A DNA stretch of 64,000 nt from Rhabditoides inermis (Eukaryota > Nematoda > Chromadorea > Rhabditida > Rhabditidae), in assembly GCA_963966185.1 (NCBI GenBank), contig CAWZYM010000111.1, positions 31,001 through 95,000 on the forward strand, written 5' to 3'. The stretch's first letter is position 1. Each line of letters begins with the position of its first letter. This document shows, piece by piece, positions 10,951 to 21,058 of this stretch. The position numbers and the translations under genes are program-made. The notes below the pieces were generated by a model. The model worked only from the letters and a program-made list of their open reading frames with translations. It had not been told where the DNA came from and did not search any database.

Positions 10951-13900
10951 ATGTCGCAGCCGAGTACATCGCTTCGCACTCCGCCGCGCGGCTCCCTCCA
11001 AAACTTCCTCCGCACCAACTCCTACCAGATCAAGTGAGTTTCTTTATACATGTTTTACTTTACATTATTTTTGTTGCAGCCAGAGGCGGGTGGGCGGGTC
11101 GGAGGACGCGTCGGCGCGGCAGCATGCGCGTCGCAATGCGCTCCTCGACTTCGCCACCAGCGACAGCGCCTCCAGCTCGCAGCTCTCCAGCCTCGCCTCG
11201 CCCGCCAGAAACGTTCGGTTAGTGTATTGCATTATTTATACTCATATAAAAATTGTTTTATAATAATTTAATTGAGGCGTTGTCTGTTCTCGCGGTCGCC
11301 GTCTCCGGATGAGGGCTTTGGCAAGAGTGGGAGGCGCGTGGTGCGCAAGCAGCAGCCCCAGCCAGTCGCGCCCCTCGAGCAGTGGAGAGTGCAGTGAGTT
11401 TATACTTTTTGGACATGTTTCCTACGAGTTGTGCAGCTCAAGGTTGGGTCACTTCCATGTTTTGAAGGAAATCGGTAATCTGAAAATACTGATGTTCTGG
11501 AAATGTATGTATTGTTGCCTGATTAAGCCGACTTGTACCCGGTCGTTCAGGCGTGCGGCGTGGCTGATGGACACGGACAGCGAGTTGTCGGAGCTGGAGG
11601 AGCAGCCGCCATCGCCCGCCCTCACCCCGCCCCGACCCAAACGCGCCCGCACCAGCGACAAGGCCACCAAGGTGAATTTTAATTGTATCTAATAAAATAA
11701 CAAGTTAAAAAAAATGTTTCCCAGACGCCGTCCCGGCAGAGCTCCTCGCGCCAGAAGGCCGGCGGAGAGTCGTCCGTGAGAAAGGGCAAGGGACGCGGCC
11801 GCTTCAACAGGTATATCGTTTTAGGTTGTTTTGATAGATGTCATGTATACAGGGAGGCGTCGCCGGCTGCTCCGCCGCCGATGGCGGAGAAGACGATCTC
11901 GAAGCGCGGCCGTCCGAGGAAGGCCGCCAGCGAGGGACAGGCGAAGACGGCCAAGCAGCCGCGCAAGAGGACCGCCAACACGGTGCGTCGAACGAATCCC
12001 ATGTGCTAACTATGTTATTTATGCCAATAATTGGGACCGCATTTGAAGGAGAATTAGTGACATCTGTTCAATTTTAACAAGGATAGTTATTGCAACATAT
12101 TTCTGATGGGGAACCGAACTATGTTTGCATGAAGGTAGCGCGGGTGATTACTTGTATTGGGCCAAGGAGCCTAATACAACTGTGTTGTATAATTCGTTTG
12201 CAGCCCGCCGCCGACGCTTCGCCGACTCGCGTGACCCGCTCGAAGCGCGCGCGTCTCGCCAACGACGCCAACCACCCTGCCACCGGGACTGTCGAGAGTG
12301 CGGTTTGTCGTCACAGTCAGAGATGTATCACATCAAATCAAATCATCAAATGTTTATCCGGAAGCGCTTATTCATGTACATATTGAACGCATGAGAGATG
12401 GTTTGGTTAGCGCTGGGAAATGAGGTCGTTCCATTTTCGGCGGTCGTTGGTCACTGTCCGTCTCCATTCGAGATGTATCTGGGATCGGTATACATGAACA
12501 CGCAATCACAACAATATGATAGAAAGAATACAGACAGTAGACCCTTGTCGTCCTTGATATCTCACATGTTGTGTATGCTATGCAGGCGGAGGAGGAGGCT
12601 GTTCCGGAGGACCCGTGTCCCCCGCCCACCGACTCGTCCCTGTCGTGCGAGACACTCACACAGCCCTCGTCGCTGATGGAGGCAGAGGCAGACAGCGAGT
12701 GCCGAGGGGACGACGTGAGTACATTCGTTATTTGTATGAGTTATGTCGTAATCCAAGAACCCCATCTTGGTCTCGACTAGGAGGACCCCGGCTAAACAAT
12801 GAGGAATTGACAAAGCAGATAAAGTAGTTCACAAATAAATAAGAAACAGAATCCCTGTTTCGGCCCATTATCCTGCAGACAGGCTACATCAACGTACTAT
12901 ATCTAGAGTTACTGACTAAATGATAGAATCGAAATAAGAACATCCACTGTGGTGGGCCTACTGCCTGAACGCTCATCAGTGCAGGGCCACAGCGGACGAA
13001 AGGAAAGTAGCGAACAAAGTAAAATCTGGAAAAAGAGTAGAAACCTATAATGAGAAAGTTAGAGTGAAGATTGTAAACAATGAGGAATTGACAAAGCAGA
13101 TAAAGTAGTTCACAAATAAATAAGAAACAGAATCCCTGTTTCGGCCCATTATCCTGCAGACAGGCTACATCAACGTACTATATCTAGAGTTACTGACTAA
13201 ATAATAGAATCGAAATAAGAACATCCACTGTGGTGGGCCTACTGCCTGAACGCTCATCAGTGCAGGGCCACAGCGGACGAAAGGAAAGTAGCGAACAAAG
13301 TAAAATCTGGAAAAAAGAGTAGAAACCTATAATGAGAAAGTTAGAGTGAAGATTGTAAACAAACAAACAAAAAATTGCGGAATTAGAATTTGTATATTTT
13401 TTCGGTGAGTAATTTACGATTTTGGACATTGAAAAGGTTAAGTGATCTATTGATATCTCGTTTACGGAAACAGTATTTCAAAAGAACGGCTTTAACTGTA
13501 GATGCTTTAAAACCGAGACGGCAGAAAGTAATGTAGAGTTCTTCTAGTTTAACCAAAAGCACAGTGCGATCAGTGCAGCAACGGACAATGCGAAGAGCTT
13601 CTGATTTAAGATTACCAAAACAGATTTGGCGACTAGTAGTGCTTTCGGAATGCGTGAAGCGATGAACGTCGAATGTATAATCATCAGTCTTATTGTACAG
13701 ACTTACTTGCCAATGCGTATCGAAACGTAAAGTAATATCGAGAAAATGTGCCTCGGAATCAGTACGATTAGTGCGCTCCAGTTGCAAGTTGCTAGGAAGA
13801 TATGCTTTAAGAAAGGTGTCAAGATCAGACTTCTTGTCATAGAGAATGAGTACATCATCAACATAACGGAAAACTTGGAATTTCTCATTTTTACAGACAA

Positions 13901-16900
13901 GAGGGTGAAGAAGACTGTATTCGTATTCTAGAACACTGAGCGTAAGAGAAGCAAGGAGAGGGCTAGCGTTACCACCTTGTGGTACGCCCTTCACCTGTTT
14001 GAAAATAAAACTACCGTACTGTGCATAAGCGCTTTCAACCAAAACCTTAGTTTTGGCTATAATTTCACTTGCCGACATTACACGCTTGTCTGCAATGTGC
14101 ATAACAGGATCGGAAGTATATTTAGAATATTTAGCAGATGTAATGAGAATATTTGGTTTTCCACAATTCTTGAAACACATATCAACAAGAAATTTCATCT
14201 TTTGCAAGATGAGATCATGCGGAAGATTAGTAAAAAGACTAGCAAAATCAGCACAATATAGAGAAAGGGATGTGTTCGAGACAGAGCGTAAGAAATCGGA
14301 CACTTTCATACTGTTAGTAATCGAAAAGTACATTTTGTGGCCATTTCTGGCAGCACCTTTAAGGCAAATGTTACGAAAGTGTCTTTCAAGATGTTTGTAC
14401 ACTACTTGGAGTTCCATGGAAAGACCCTTAGTGATACATTCGCGTGCCGCAGTGATGAAACGACATTTTACAGGATTTTTATGGAGCTTTGGGACTCCAT
14501 AAATATTAGGCAACACAGACTTATCGGGGTCAAAGATAGAAGAATATGTGAGTGAACTGTTTAGAACAGAAGGGTCACCTGTAAACGGCACATATACGGC
14601 ATTGCCAGAAGCCCTACCGTAACTTATGCCTAATTCAGCATCACAGAAAGAGATGTAAAGTCGCTTGCACATTACTACAAAATTACTTGAAGCTTTATCT
14701 ATAGTGGTAACTGTGAAACAATTATGTAGATCAGAAGTAATAGATTTAAAATTTGTAACGGAATTGAACTTTTTGCTCATAACACGATACTTAAGTTTAT
14801 CGTTAACGCAATCGAATATTTTGTTAGTGACGATGGAAATATTACGATCACTGATAGAGAGAAGATTTTTGTACTGATTAACCATGTCAGAAATAGCATT
14901 TCGAACAGTGTTGACAACAGTGGATACAGAGAGTTTGAGATTGGACACTCTCATATTAGCGCCTTTTTTCATAAATGATCTAAGGGAGTGATTAGAGATG
15001 ATAGAGAGGTCGCCTGTAAGAACGTGGCCATAGTGGGGATCACGGTGAGAATCGTATTCTGCATTGCTGCAGAAACAAGGAATCGAGTCCAGAGAAACTG
15101 GTCGGTCTCCTCTGTACTCTTTGATAACACGGCTATGATTCACCACATATTTACTCAAACGGTCGGTAGCCAGATGTGTCACTCGAATCTTCTGCTGGTC
15201 CTTGCGATTAAAGGAATTAAGAATACACAACACTTCACGAGTATTGAACAAGGAAAAGAGACCGAGGCTTTCCATATTTGTGAACAAATAAGGAATTTTC
15301 AAGAAAATCGTGTTTTTGAACAAGTCTTTAGTTTTGTTAGGAGTGTGGTCAATAGACCAATAGTAAACAGACAATAAAATTTCGAGTTTTAGCAAGTTTT
15401 GAAGAGAACGATTATCGAGAAGATATGACATCAGTTTATTTTTAGATTTATTAGACATACATAGGACGTTACGGTAACTCTCATACCAATTGCGAGCATT
15501 AGCTGCTTGCACAAGAGAAGACGTATCTGGCGTTCCACCTTTACCAGAGCCCCTCCTTTTGTTGGGACGCCGGCGAGTCTTCGGGCGGAAATTGAAGTAA
15601 GGATGAGATACCTTATCAAAAGGACGAATATGAGAGCGAGTGATGGTTTCATATCCTCTGATAGAGTCATTCAGACCCACAGGATATGCTGTAACAAGTG
15701 TTCGAATCCAGAATTCTTCACGCTCTTCCAATTTAACATTATTCATACGTTTGTCACTATTCACATCCACTACCTCCAAAATAGAGAGTTTGGCAAACGA
15801 CCAAGAGTGGCCATTTTGAGCAAAATGTTTATAAAGAGGAGTGTTAGAATACTTATTGTTGATAGCACTCTTATGTTCACGCATACGTTGCAAAAACTTG
15901 CGAGAGGACAGGCCAACATATTGAACACCACATAGATCGCAAGTAATACAGTAGATAACATTAGCAGTATTACAGTCACAGTTCGGAGTTTTTAAAGTCG
16001 TAACATGGCAGTTAGTAGCGTAGCAATATATTTTGTTAGAATGATCAACCTGAGGACAGATAAGACATTTAGTGTTTGGACAGTGTACACTAGTATGAGT
16101 TGTAGAATTAGATACTAGCAGAACGTTTTTCTTTTGACGTTTTACTAGTATGGAGTCACTGGTAGTAGAGAATTTGGTGATTAAATGCTTGGTTTGTGTG
16201 TTTGATTGGGATTTGGCAGGAGTGAAAGGTTTCAGAGACCCTTCTTGAGGCGGGATGCCTAAATAGGCGCCTTATGTACGACGACAGGCCTAGATGACAA
16301 CTCGGGTATCTCTGTTTCCCGAATCATCAAAGCGCAATCGAAGGTGGCTGCATGACAACCTCAGTAGTGAAATAAGAATAACATGTCATGGGCCCGGACC
16401 ACATGAGCCCTCCAGAGAGTAAAACAAATAGAATAAAAGAAAGAAAGAAATGTGTATAGATGTGTGACTCCTGCTACCAAACACTAATAGATCCAAAAAA
16501 GTACAGGTATGGGAAGGAAATAAGAAAGATTCTAATATTGCGGGTAAAATGCAATGAAATGAATGAAAGAAAAATATGAATGAAAAACTAACTTTCTCGT
16601 AGAGAGAAAGAAAGATAAATTGAAGAATAAGTAAACCCACTCACTGTCTCAAGGTGCATTTATGAGACTAGAGTGGGGTGAGCTGCTCTGTGCGACTGGC
16701 CAGGGTACCCGGCCGGTCACGGTGAGCAGCTCCGCACAATCCTTCCAGGTGCACTTAGGAAGGCATGCCGCGTTCTCCCTGGTGCACTTAGGGAGAACGG
16801 AGTCGGCACGGTGCAAGTCTCGCCGTAAACGGTGAGAGAGAAAATGAAGTAATACTGACAGAATAACTGGTAGTAGAATACATATACAATATTGGTTTAT

Positions 16901-17876
16901 ACGACAAAAAAGGTCAGACGTGCCTATAAAAGGCAGGGCAGGAAAGTATAACGTATAGAATAAAATGTGAAACAGTTAGAAGAAGTAAATGTAACGGAAT
17001 AAATTAAATAGTAAGAGACAAAGATAATATAAGTAAGAGTGAAAGCTGGAAAGAGACAAGACGCGCCTCTCTGCGTAGTACACGCGAGAGATCACAGTCA
17101 TGTGCTAACCAACTACAAACAATGAGGAATTGACAAAGCAGATAAAGTAGTTCACAAATAAATAAGAAACAGAATCCCTGTTTCGGCCCATTATCCTGCA
17201 GACAGGCTACATCAACGTACTATATCTAGAGTTACTGACTAAATGATAGAATCGAAATAAGAACATCCACTGTAATGGGCCTACTGCCTGAACGCTCATC
17301 AGTGCAGGGCCACAGCGGACGAAAGGAAAGTAGCGAACAAAGTAAAATCTGGAAAAAGAGTAGAAACCTATAATGAGAAAGTTAGAGTGAAGATTGTAAA
17401 CAAACAAACAAAAACAAAAAAAAGTTATATAAATCAAACATTCGCGCCCAAGAAATGGTGTGTGTGTTGTATAGATTGAACACCTTTGTTCAGCTGCCGC
17501 TGGCGTTGGAAGAGCGGAACGAGGAGGGAAAGGTGTTTGTGGACGACGAGCACCAGGAGAGGAGGGAGAAGGAGGAGAAGAGGTGGGTGGAGAGAGAGAG
17601 GAGGGAGAGAGAGAAAGTCTACATTTAGGCAGGAGCGGGTTCGCGCCGCGGTGCTGCTCGCGAACTGCGAGCAAAACGATCTCTTCCTCAACCGACTCGA
17701 CTGCGACAGCACTGGTCAGCTTCGTACTATCGATTGATATTGATTTATCGATTTCAGAGGAGTGTTCGGACTGGGAGGCGGAGGAGGTGGCTGAGATGGA
17801 CTTTGACGATGACTTTGAGCGCATCCTGCAGATCACCCGCGAGAGAGCGGAGAAGAGGGCGGCTGCTGACAACTAG
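10951..17876 (+). CDS. Unrecognised nuclear-type protein with AT-hook motif, 11 exons
   Basis: Exons: 10951-11033, 11080-11217, 11277-11393, 11551-11671, 11725-11810, 11853-11982, 12204-12302, 12586-12714, 17494-17582, 17629-17714, 17758-17876. Phases agree throughout and give 398 residues. I do not recognise the family. The N-terminal 180 residues are Ser/Pro/Arg-rich with a short LFSRSPSPDEG stretch. A minor-groove AT-hook core KRGRPRK lies at 199-205, with further basic patches (GKGRGRF, KRAR). Two acidic segments follow, then a charged helical C-terminus ending RERAEKRAAADN. The composition suggests a chromatin or chromosome-associated protein; that is inference from composition and the AT-hook only. 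The eighth intron (12715-17493) is enlarged by an antisense Penelope-like element, but exon phase is kept across it, so the gene may still be spliced normally. The first ATG was chosen because it opens the only frame that stays in phase with exon 2. Confidence 0.72.
12794..13074 (-). repeat. Terminal-repeat copy 1 (distal 3')
   Basis: 281-bp unit starting AAACAATGAGGAATTGACAA on the plus strand, followed head to tail by copy 2. Confidence 0.9.
12858..12880 (-). ncRNA. Possible degenerate hammerhead ribozyme core in the terminal repeat
   Basis: In the element's sense the unit reads CTGCAGGATAATGGGCC followed by GAAAC. Hammerhead ribozymes need a CUGANGA box, a stem and GAAA, and they are known in Penelope terminal repeats. 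The GAAA half and short GG/CC stem are present, but the CUGANGA box is imperfect. The same string recurs at about 13139-13160 and 17180-17200. Confidence 0.25.
13075..13370 (-). repeat. Terminal-repeat copy 2 (proximal 3')
   Basis: Near-identical to copy 1, directly adjoining the end of the retroelement reading frame. Confidence 0.9.
13383..16271 (-). CDS. Penelope-like polyprotein: zinc fingers, GIY-YIG nuclease, reverse transcriptase
   Basis: Open for 962 codons from the stop at 16272-16274 to the stop at 13383. Cys-rich fingers come first (CPNTKCLIC, NCHV, NCDC), then the GIY-YIG nuclease: VIYCITC and VQYVGLS about 120 residues in, its Arg on the helix KFLQRMREHK, and EEREEFWI as the Glu region. 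The RT follows: the PLE-type VPKLHKNP, catalytic Asp in YCADFASLFTNLP, GVPQGGNASP, and RYVDDVLIL holding the YVDD pair. The nuclease precedes the RT, the reverse of classical Penelope and the arrangement known for Naiad and Chlamys elements. There is no ATG before the fingers; the first ATG (15882-15884) falls after the YVGLS part and would cut the nuclease, so a non-ATG start, an upstream exon or 5' damage must be assumed. No frameshift or internal stop: possibly active. Confidence 0.88.
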   Translation of the reverse strand, partial: GAYLGIPPQEGSLKPFTPAKSQSNTQTKHLITKFSTTSDSILVKRQKKNVLLVSNSTTHTSVHCPNTKCLICPQVDHSNKIYCYATNCHVTTLKTPNCDCNTANVIYCITCDLCGVQYVGLSSRKFLQRMREHKSAINNKYSNTPLYKHFAQNGHSWSFAKLSILEVVDVNSDKRMNNVKLEEREEFWIRTLVTAYPVGLNDSIRGYETITRSHIRPFDKVSHPYFNFRPKTRRRPNKRRGSGKGGTPDTSSLVQAANARNWYESYRNVLCMSNKSKNKLMSYLLDNRSLQNLLKLEILLSVYYWSIDHTPNKTKDLFKNTIFLKIPYLFTNMESLGLFSLFNTREVLCILNSFNRKDQQKIRVTHLATDRLSKYVVNHSRVIKEYRGDRPVSLDSIPCFCSNAEYDSHRDPHYGHVLTGDLSIISNHSLRSFMKKGANMRVSNLKLSVSTVVNTVRNAISDMVNQYKNLLSISDRNISIVTNKIFDCVNDKLKYRVMSKKFNSVTNFKSITSDLHNCFTVTTIDKASSNFVVMCKRLYISFCDAELGISYGRASGNAVYVPFTGDPSVLNSSLTYSSIFDPDKSVLPNIYGVPKLHKNPVKCRFITAARECITKGLSMELQVVYKHLERHFRNICLKGAARNGHKMYFSITNSMKVSDFLRSVSNTSLSLYCADFASLFTNLPHDLILQKMKFLVDMCFKNCGKPNILITSAKYSKYTSDPVMHIADKRVMSASEIIAKTKVLVESAYAQYGSFIFKQVKGVPQGGNASPLLASLTLSVLEYEYSLLHPLVCKNEKFQVFRYVDDVLILYDKKSDLDTFLKAYLPSNLQLERTNRTDSEAHFLDITLRFDTHWQVSLYNKTDDYTFDVHRFTHSESTTSRQICFGNLKSEALRIVRCCTDRTVLLVKLEELYITFCRLGFKASTVKAVLLKYCFRKRDINRSLNLFNVQNRKLLTEKIYKF
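16636..16840 (-). ncRNA. Cluster of RNA hairpins with a repeated AGGTGCAYTTA loop
   Basis: Five inverted repeats lie in a row in the retroelement leader. (1) 16636-16677, outer CCCACTC/GAGTGGG and inner GTCTCA/TGAGAC, loop AGGTGCATTTA. (2) about 16680-16731, GAGCTGCTC/GAGCAGCTC with an inner GACTGGCC/GGCCGGTC stem. (3) 16741-16763, CCTTCC/GGAAGG, loop AGGTGCACTTA. (4) 16771-16799, CGTTCTCCCT/AGGGAGAACG, loop GGTGCACTT. (5) about 16819-16837, CTCGCCGT/ACGGTGAG with small mismatches. Stems 1, 3 and 4 differ in sequence while the loop is kept. The GTGCAC in loops 3 and 4 is self-complementary. Confidence 0.65.
17117..17400 (-). repeat. Terminal-repeat copy 3 (5' end of element)
   Basis: Same unit, at the upstream end of the element in its own orientation; continues into an A-rich (plus strand) tail. 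Confidence 0.9.
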
Positions 17877-18761
17877 ACGCTGGATCAGCCTCCCTCATTC
17901 TCTCCTCGTCTCACACTCAGTCTCCTCTCACTTTTACTAATATTCGTCTCTCTTTCGATTCTCTTGGTCCGTATAGCTCGAAATGTGTTCAATATATTAC
18001 TCGATTTTAGATCTGTGAATATGTGTTTGTATTAAATGTTTTCGTTCGGTTTTTGCGACAGTTGTGTTCGATTTGGTGCTGTGAGTTGAAATGAGATAAA
18101 TTTGTGATCGAGTTCTCTTTTTTTGTTCTAATATGAACTTATCAGTAACAAACGAGGATTGTTCGTCTGACCGATTTTTTTTCAAATATGACGAGTGACT
18201 ATCAACTATCAACTCATCAAATAAATGTTGATCATTTCAATCTTTCCTACATTTTTTTCGCTTCCAGAAATTGAACGAGTTACAATATGTCTCATTTCTG
18301 AGTGAGATCAAATAGATTTCTCGATGTTTGACCATTTCCGCGACTGAAAGTCGGAAAAAGATTTAAAAAAAAACGGCTGGCGAGCATATGATAATCCATG
18401 TAAGCACGTGGCGGGGTCGAAAAAGTATTTTCGGTATCGACTATGTATCATGCTCGACGATCAGCGAAGGGATTATAGCCTGCGCCAGAGCGATAGTTTT
18501 CGATCTACCTCGCTTGCAGTTCGAAACACGGTACCATAACCGTCTGCCTCTCTTGTTTTGCGTGCAATTGCCGAGAGCTGACTCTCCGTCTTGCTCTGAT
18601 CTACCCACCGCGCGCAACTTATTGCGAGAATAGAACTATATCCACACGGCAAAATTAAAATGTTGTTTCAGTTAGGAAAAGCGCCGCCTCTCAACTCTTT
18701 CTCCCTCCCCTTCCCCCTCTCTCTCCTCTCTTTTCTCTCTCTCCCTCTCTATCTCTCTCTT

Positions 18762-18799
<38 letters not shown>

Positions 18800-18899
18800 T
18801 CTCTCTCCCTCTCTCTCTTCTGTTCTGTATCTCTGGGTTAGAGAGCAGAGAGTACTGTATCGCATCATAACACAAACCCCACTGGCGCGTTATGGAGGG
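17877..18899. other. Spacer between AT-hook gene and lipase
   Basis: Contains the 3' untranslated DNA of the AT-hook gene, AT-rich sequence, then a CT-rich tract at about 18710-18820. No exon supported. Confidence 0.45.
18220..18225 (+). terminator. Candidate polyadenylation signal of AT-hook gene
   Basis: AATAAA 344 bases after the stop codon. Confidence 0.45.
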
Positions 18900-18907
18900 T
18901 ATATAAG
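18900..18907 (+). promoter_or_regulatory. TATA-like box just before the lipase fragment
   Basis: TATATAAG ends four bases before the first ATG of the lipase-like frame. That is too close for a normal TATA box and leader, so either the true start lies elsewhere or the match is chance. Confidence 0.25.
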
Positions 18908-19299
18908 GACATGCCAGTGAGGACAGAACAGAACAGAGAGAAGCACACCGTCACAACAGAGGACGGCTATATTCTGGAGGTGTTCCGAGTGCCACACGGG
19001 AGGAGCAGCGGACCGAGTGGGGGCGGGGGTGGGTGAGAGTCTAGAGTGTCTTCTTGTCTAGGGTGTTTTCTAGTCTCGACGTAAAAGTTAGGTACACTAA
19101 AAATGATGGCAAGCGATTTTTTTCAACGAAACTGATCTAATAAAACGAAACTAGAAACAAAACAATATCGTTCACCTTCAGAAGCGTGTGATCATCATGC
19201 AGCGCGGGTTCATGTGCAGCAGCGATCACTGGGTGTCGAACCTGCCTGGACAGAGCCCCGGTACGCCCTTCCCTCCGGTCCCTCCCGGTCCACGCGACT

Positions 19300-19302
19300 C
19301 TC

Positions 19303-19388
<86 letters not shown>

Positions 19389-19390
19389 TC
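19300..19390. repeat. (CT)n microsatellite in the lipase-like gene
   Basis: CT tract forming nearly the whole intron before the exon starting at 19397; it supplies an extended polypyrimidine tract. Confidence 0.9.
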
Positions 19391-19664
19391 CTGCAGCCTT
19401 GGTGTTCGCCGATGCTGGCTTCGATGTGTGGCTGACAAACATGCGCGGAAACCGCTACGGCAAGGGGCACACCACCCTCGACTCGAAGAACGATGCGGCT
19501 TTCTGGGACTCTCCAGCTGGCAGGACATGTCAGAGAAGGATCTGCCGGCGCTGGTCGACTACGCCCTGCAGGCGACCGTCCAGCAGAAGCTCTACTACAT
19601 GGGACATTCGCAGGTCGGTTTTCGGAATCGTTCAACTTACGAAGGAACATCAGCGTTGTATTGT

Positions 19665-19767
19665 AATAATCTTTATCTGCCAAGAGAATATAGAGACACA
19701 GTGAAAAAAAACAGGAAACACAACAGGAAATGTACAGTGCGACAAATATTGAGCTGATCCTAGGCTA
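19665..19767 (+). repeat. Dispersed repeat, copy A
   Basis: Resembles the reverse complement of 27990-28080; shared pieces include AATCTTTATCT, AACACAACAGGAAAT and GTGCGACAAAT-like sequence. Both copies are intronic. Confidence 0.55.
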
Positions 19768-21058
19768 TCTGTATCAAACATCTAGCTACTTATGGGGCTC
19801 CTAAACGTCTATGCGAAATGATTCACATACTCTAGTCATGTTCGCGAAGCTGGCTGCCGACCCGGCGTTTGGTGACAAGATCATTTGTTTCGATGCGCTC
19901 GCCCCTATTGGAAAGATGGAGCACATGGGTGGACTGATCCGTTTCATCAAGGAGAGTATGCTCTGGCTGGTGGAGGTATGATTACAGAGACAACGAAGAT
20001 TCATGATTAACTATTCAGAGCCTCTACAAAATGGGTGGTCAGCGCGAGTTCCTACCGAAGAGCCTGATCATGACCTATGTCGGTCAGACTGCGTGTCTCG
20101 TTCGGACACCTGAATGATCGATTTCACTCTGCAGCACCATTCTCTCTTCCATCTCCGGCAACGACTTCCACCAGAGCAACTGCGTGAGTGTCAATTGATT
20201 GAGTGCGCGCGTGCCGTGTCCGCGTGCCATGTCGATCGATAACTCGTTGCTACCAATGACACTGTTCAGTCGCGCAACGATATCTAAGTGGCGCAGACAC
20301 CGGGAGGCTCGTCTTTCAAGAATTTCATCCACTGGGCGCAAATGGTCAAGAACAAGAACGTGAGGGGTAGTGAGATGTTGTCAGGCAAACAGACAAAAAT
20401 GGAAAATCGGAAACTTTAGATCGCCAAGTTCGACCACACCGACGACTCGCGAGGCGTGGCGATGAACAAACAGCTGTACAACGCATCCAAGCCCCCGCTC
20501 TACGATTATGCCAAGGTGGAACGTTTGATTGATTATATATGTGAGGATTAAGCATTTATTGGGATCAGATAGTGTGTGAATTGAATAAAATGTAATTTTA
20601 TAGATGAGCGTGCCGACATACCTTTACTGGTCATCGAACGACTATATGGCGACGGGCAAGGATATCTGGGAGTACATGCTGCCCAAGCTGTCGGAAAGTG
20701 GCAACCTCAAGGTAGGAAATAATCTTCTTCTATTCTTCATGCATCAGATATCAACGATGGATCACTTTCAGGGCAACTTCACGTTCCATGACTACAACCA
20801 CTTTGACTTTGTGTGGGCTTCCAACCTCACGGAGCGCATCTTCTTCCCGATAGTCTACAACATCACCAACAACATCGTCGGTCCGAGTCTCGTCGAGCCG
20901 CCGAGGAATTGATGAGATTGACGATGTCGATAAAGTATTTCATAAATATTGTTGACTTGGTGAACTCATTCGACTCATGTGTCAACACGTTTGTCGTATC
21001 ATTTCCTATCCCCCTCTCCCCCCACCCGGTCGCGCGAGTCGCTGTTGCTTTCACGGCC

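Larger units (their letters stand above)
12794..17425 (-). mobile_element. Penelope-like retroelement with N-terminal GIY-YIG (Naiad/Chlamys-like)
   Basis: Read in the minus direction: a terminal-repeat copy (about 17117-17400, preceded by an A/T-rich end at 17401-17425), an 840-nt structured leader, one long reading frame (16271-13383), then two tandem terminal-repeat copies (13075-13370 and 12794-13074). Tandem terminal repeats and a GIY-YIG plus RT protein are hallmarks of Penelope-like elements. No clear target duplication was found. It sits antisense in an intron of the AT-hook gene. The copies of the repeat are nearly identical, so insertion looks recent. Confidence 0.88.
18911..20912 (+). 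pseudogene. Acid-lipase-like (LIPA/gastric lipase family) gene, probably decayed
   Basis: Alpha/beta-hydrolase of the lysosomal acid/gastric lipase family. Exon remnants: 18911-about 19016, 19182-19260, 19397-19613, about 19832-19975, 20019-20092, 20135-20183, 20270-20359, 20420-20515, 20604-20711, 20772-20912. Recognisable: TEDGYILEVFRVPHG, FADAGFDVWLTNMRGN, the nucleophile elbow YYMGHSQ, the C-terminal catalytic His in FHDYNHFDFVW, stop at 20910. Damage: (a) no signal-peptide exon; (b) exon 1 has no donor in phase with exon 2; (c) a frameshift near 19507-19515 between AAFWD and SWQDM; (d) the exon after GHSQ lacks an AG acceptor at the expected place and the Gly after GHSQ is lost; (e) an in-frame TAA at 20285-20287 where the family has a Tyr-like codon. 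Exons 4-10 are otherwise in phase. Several independent lesions favour a pseudogene; base-calling error cannot be excluded for the indel. Confidence 0.75.
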
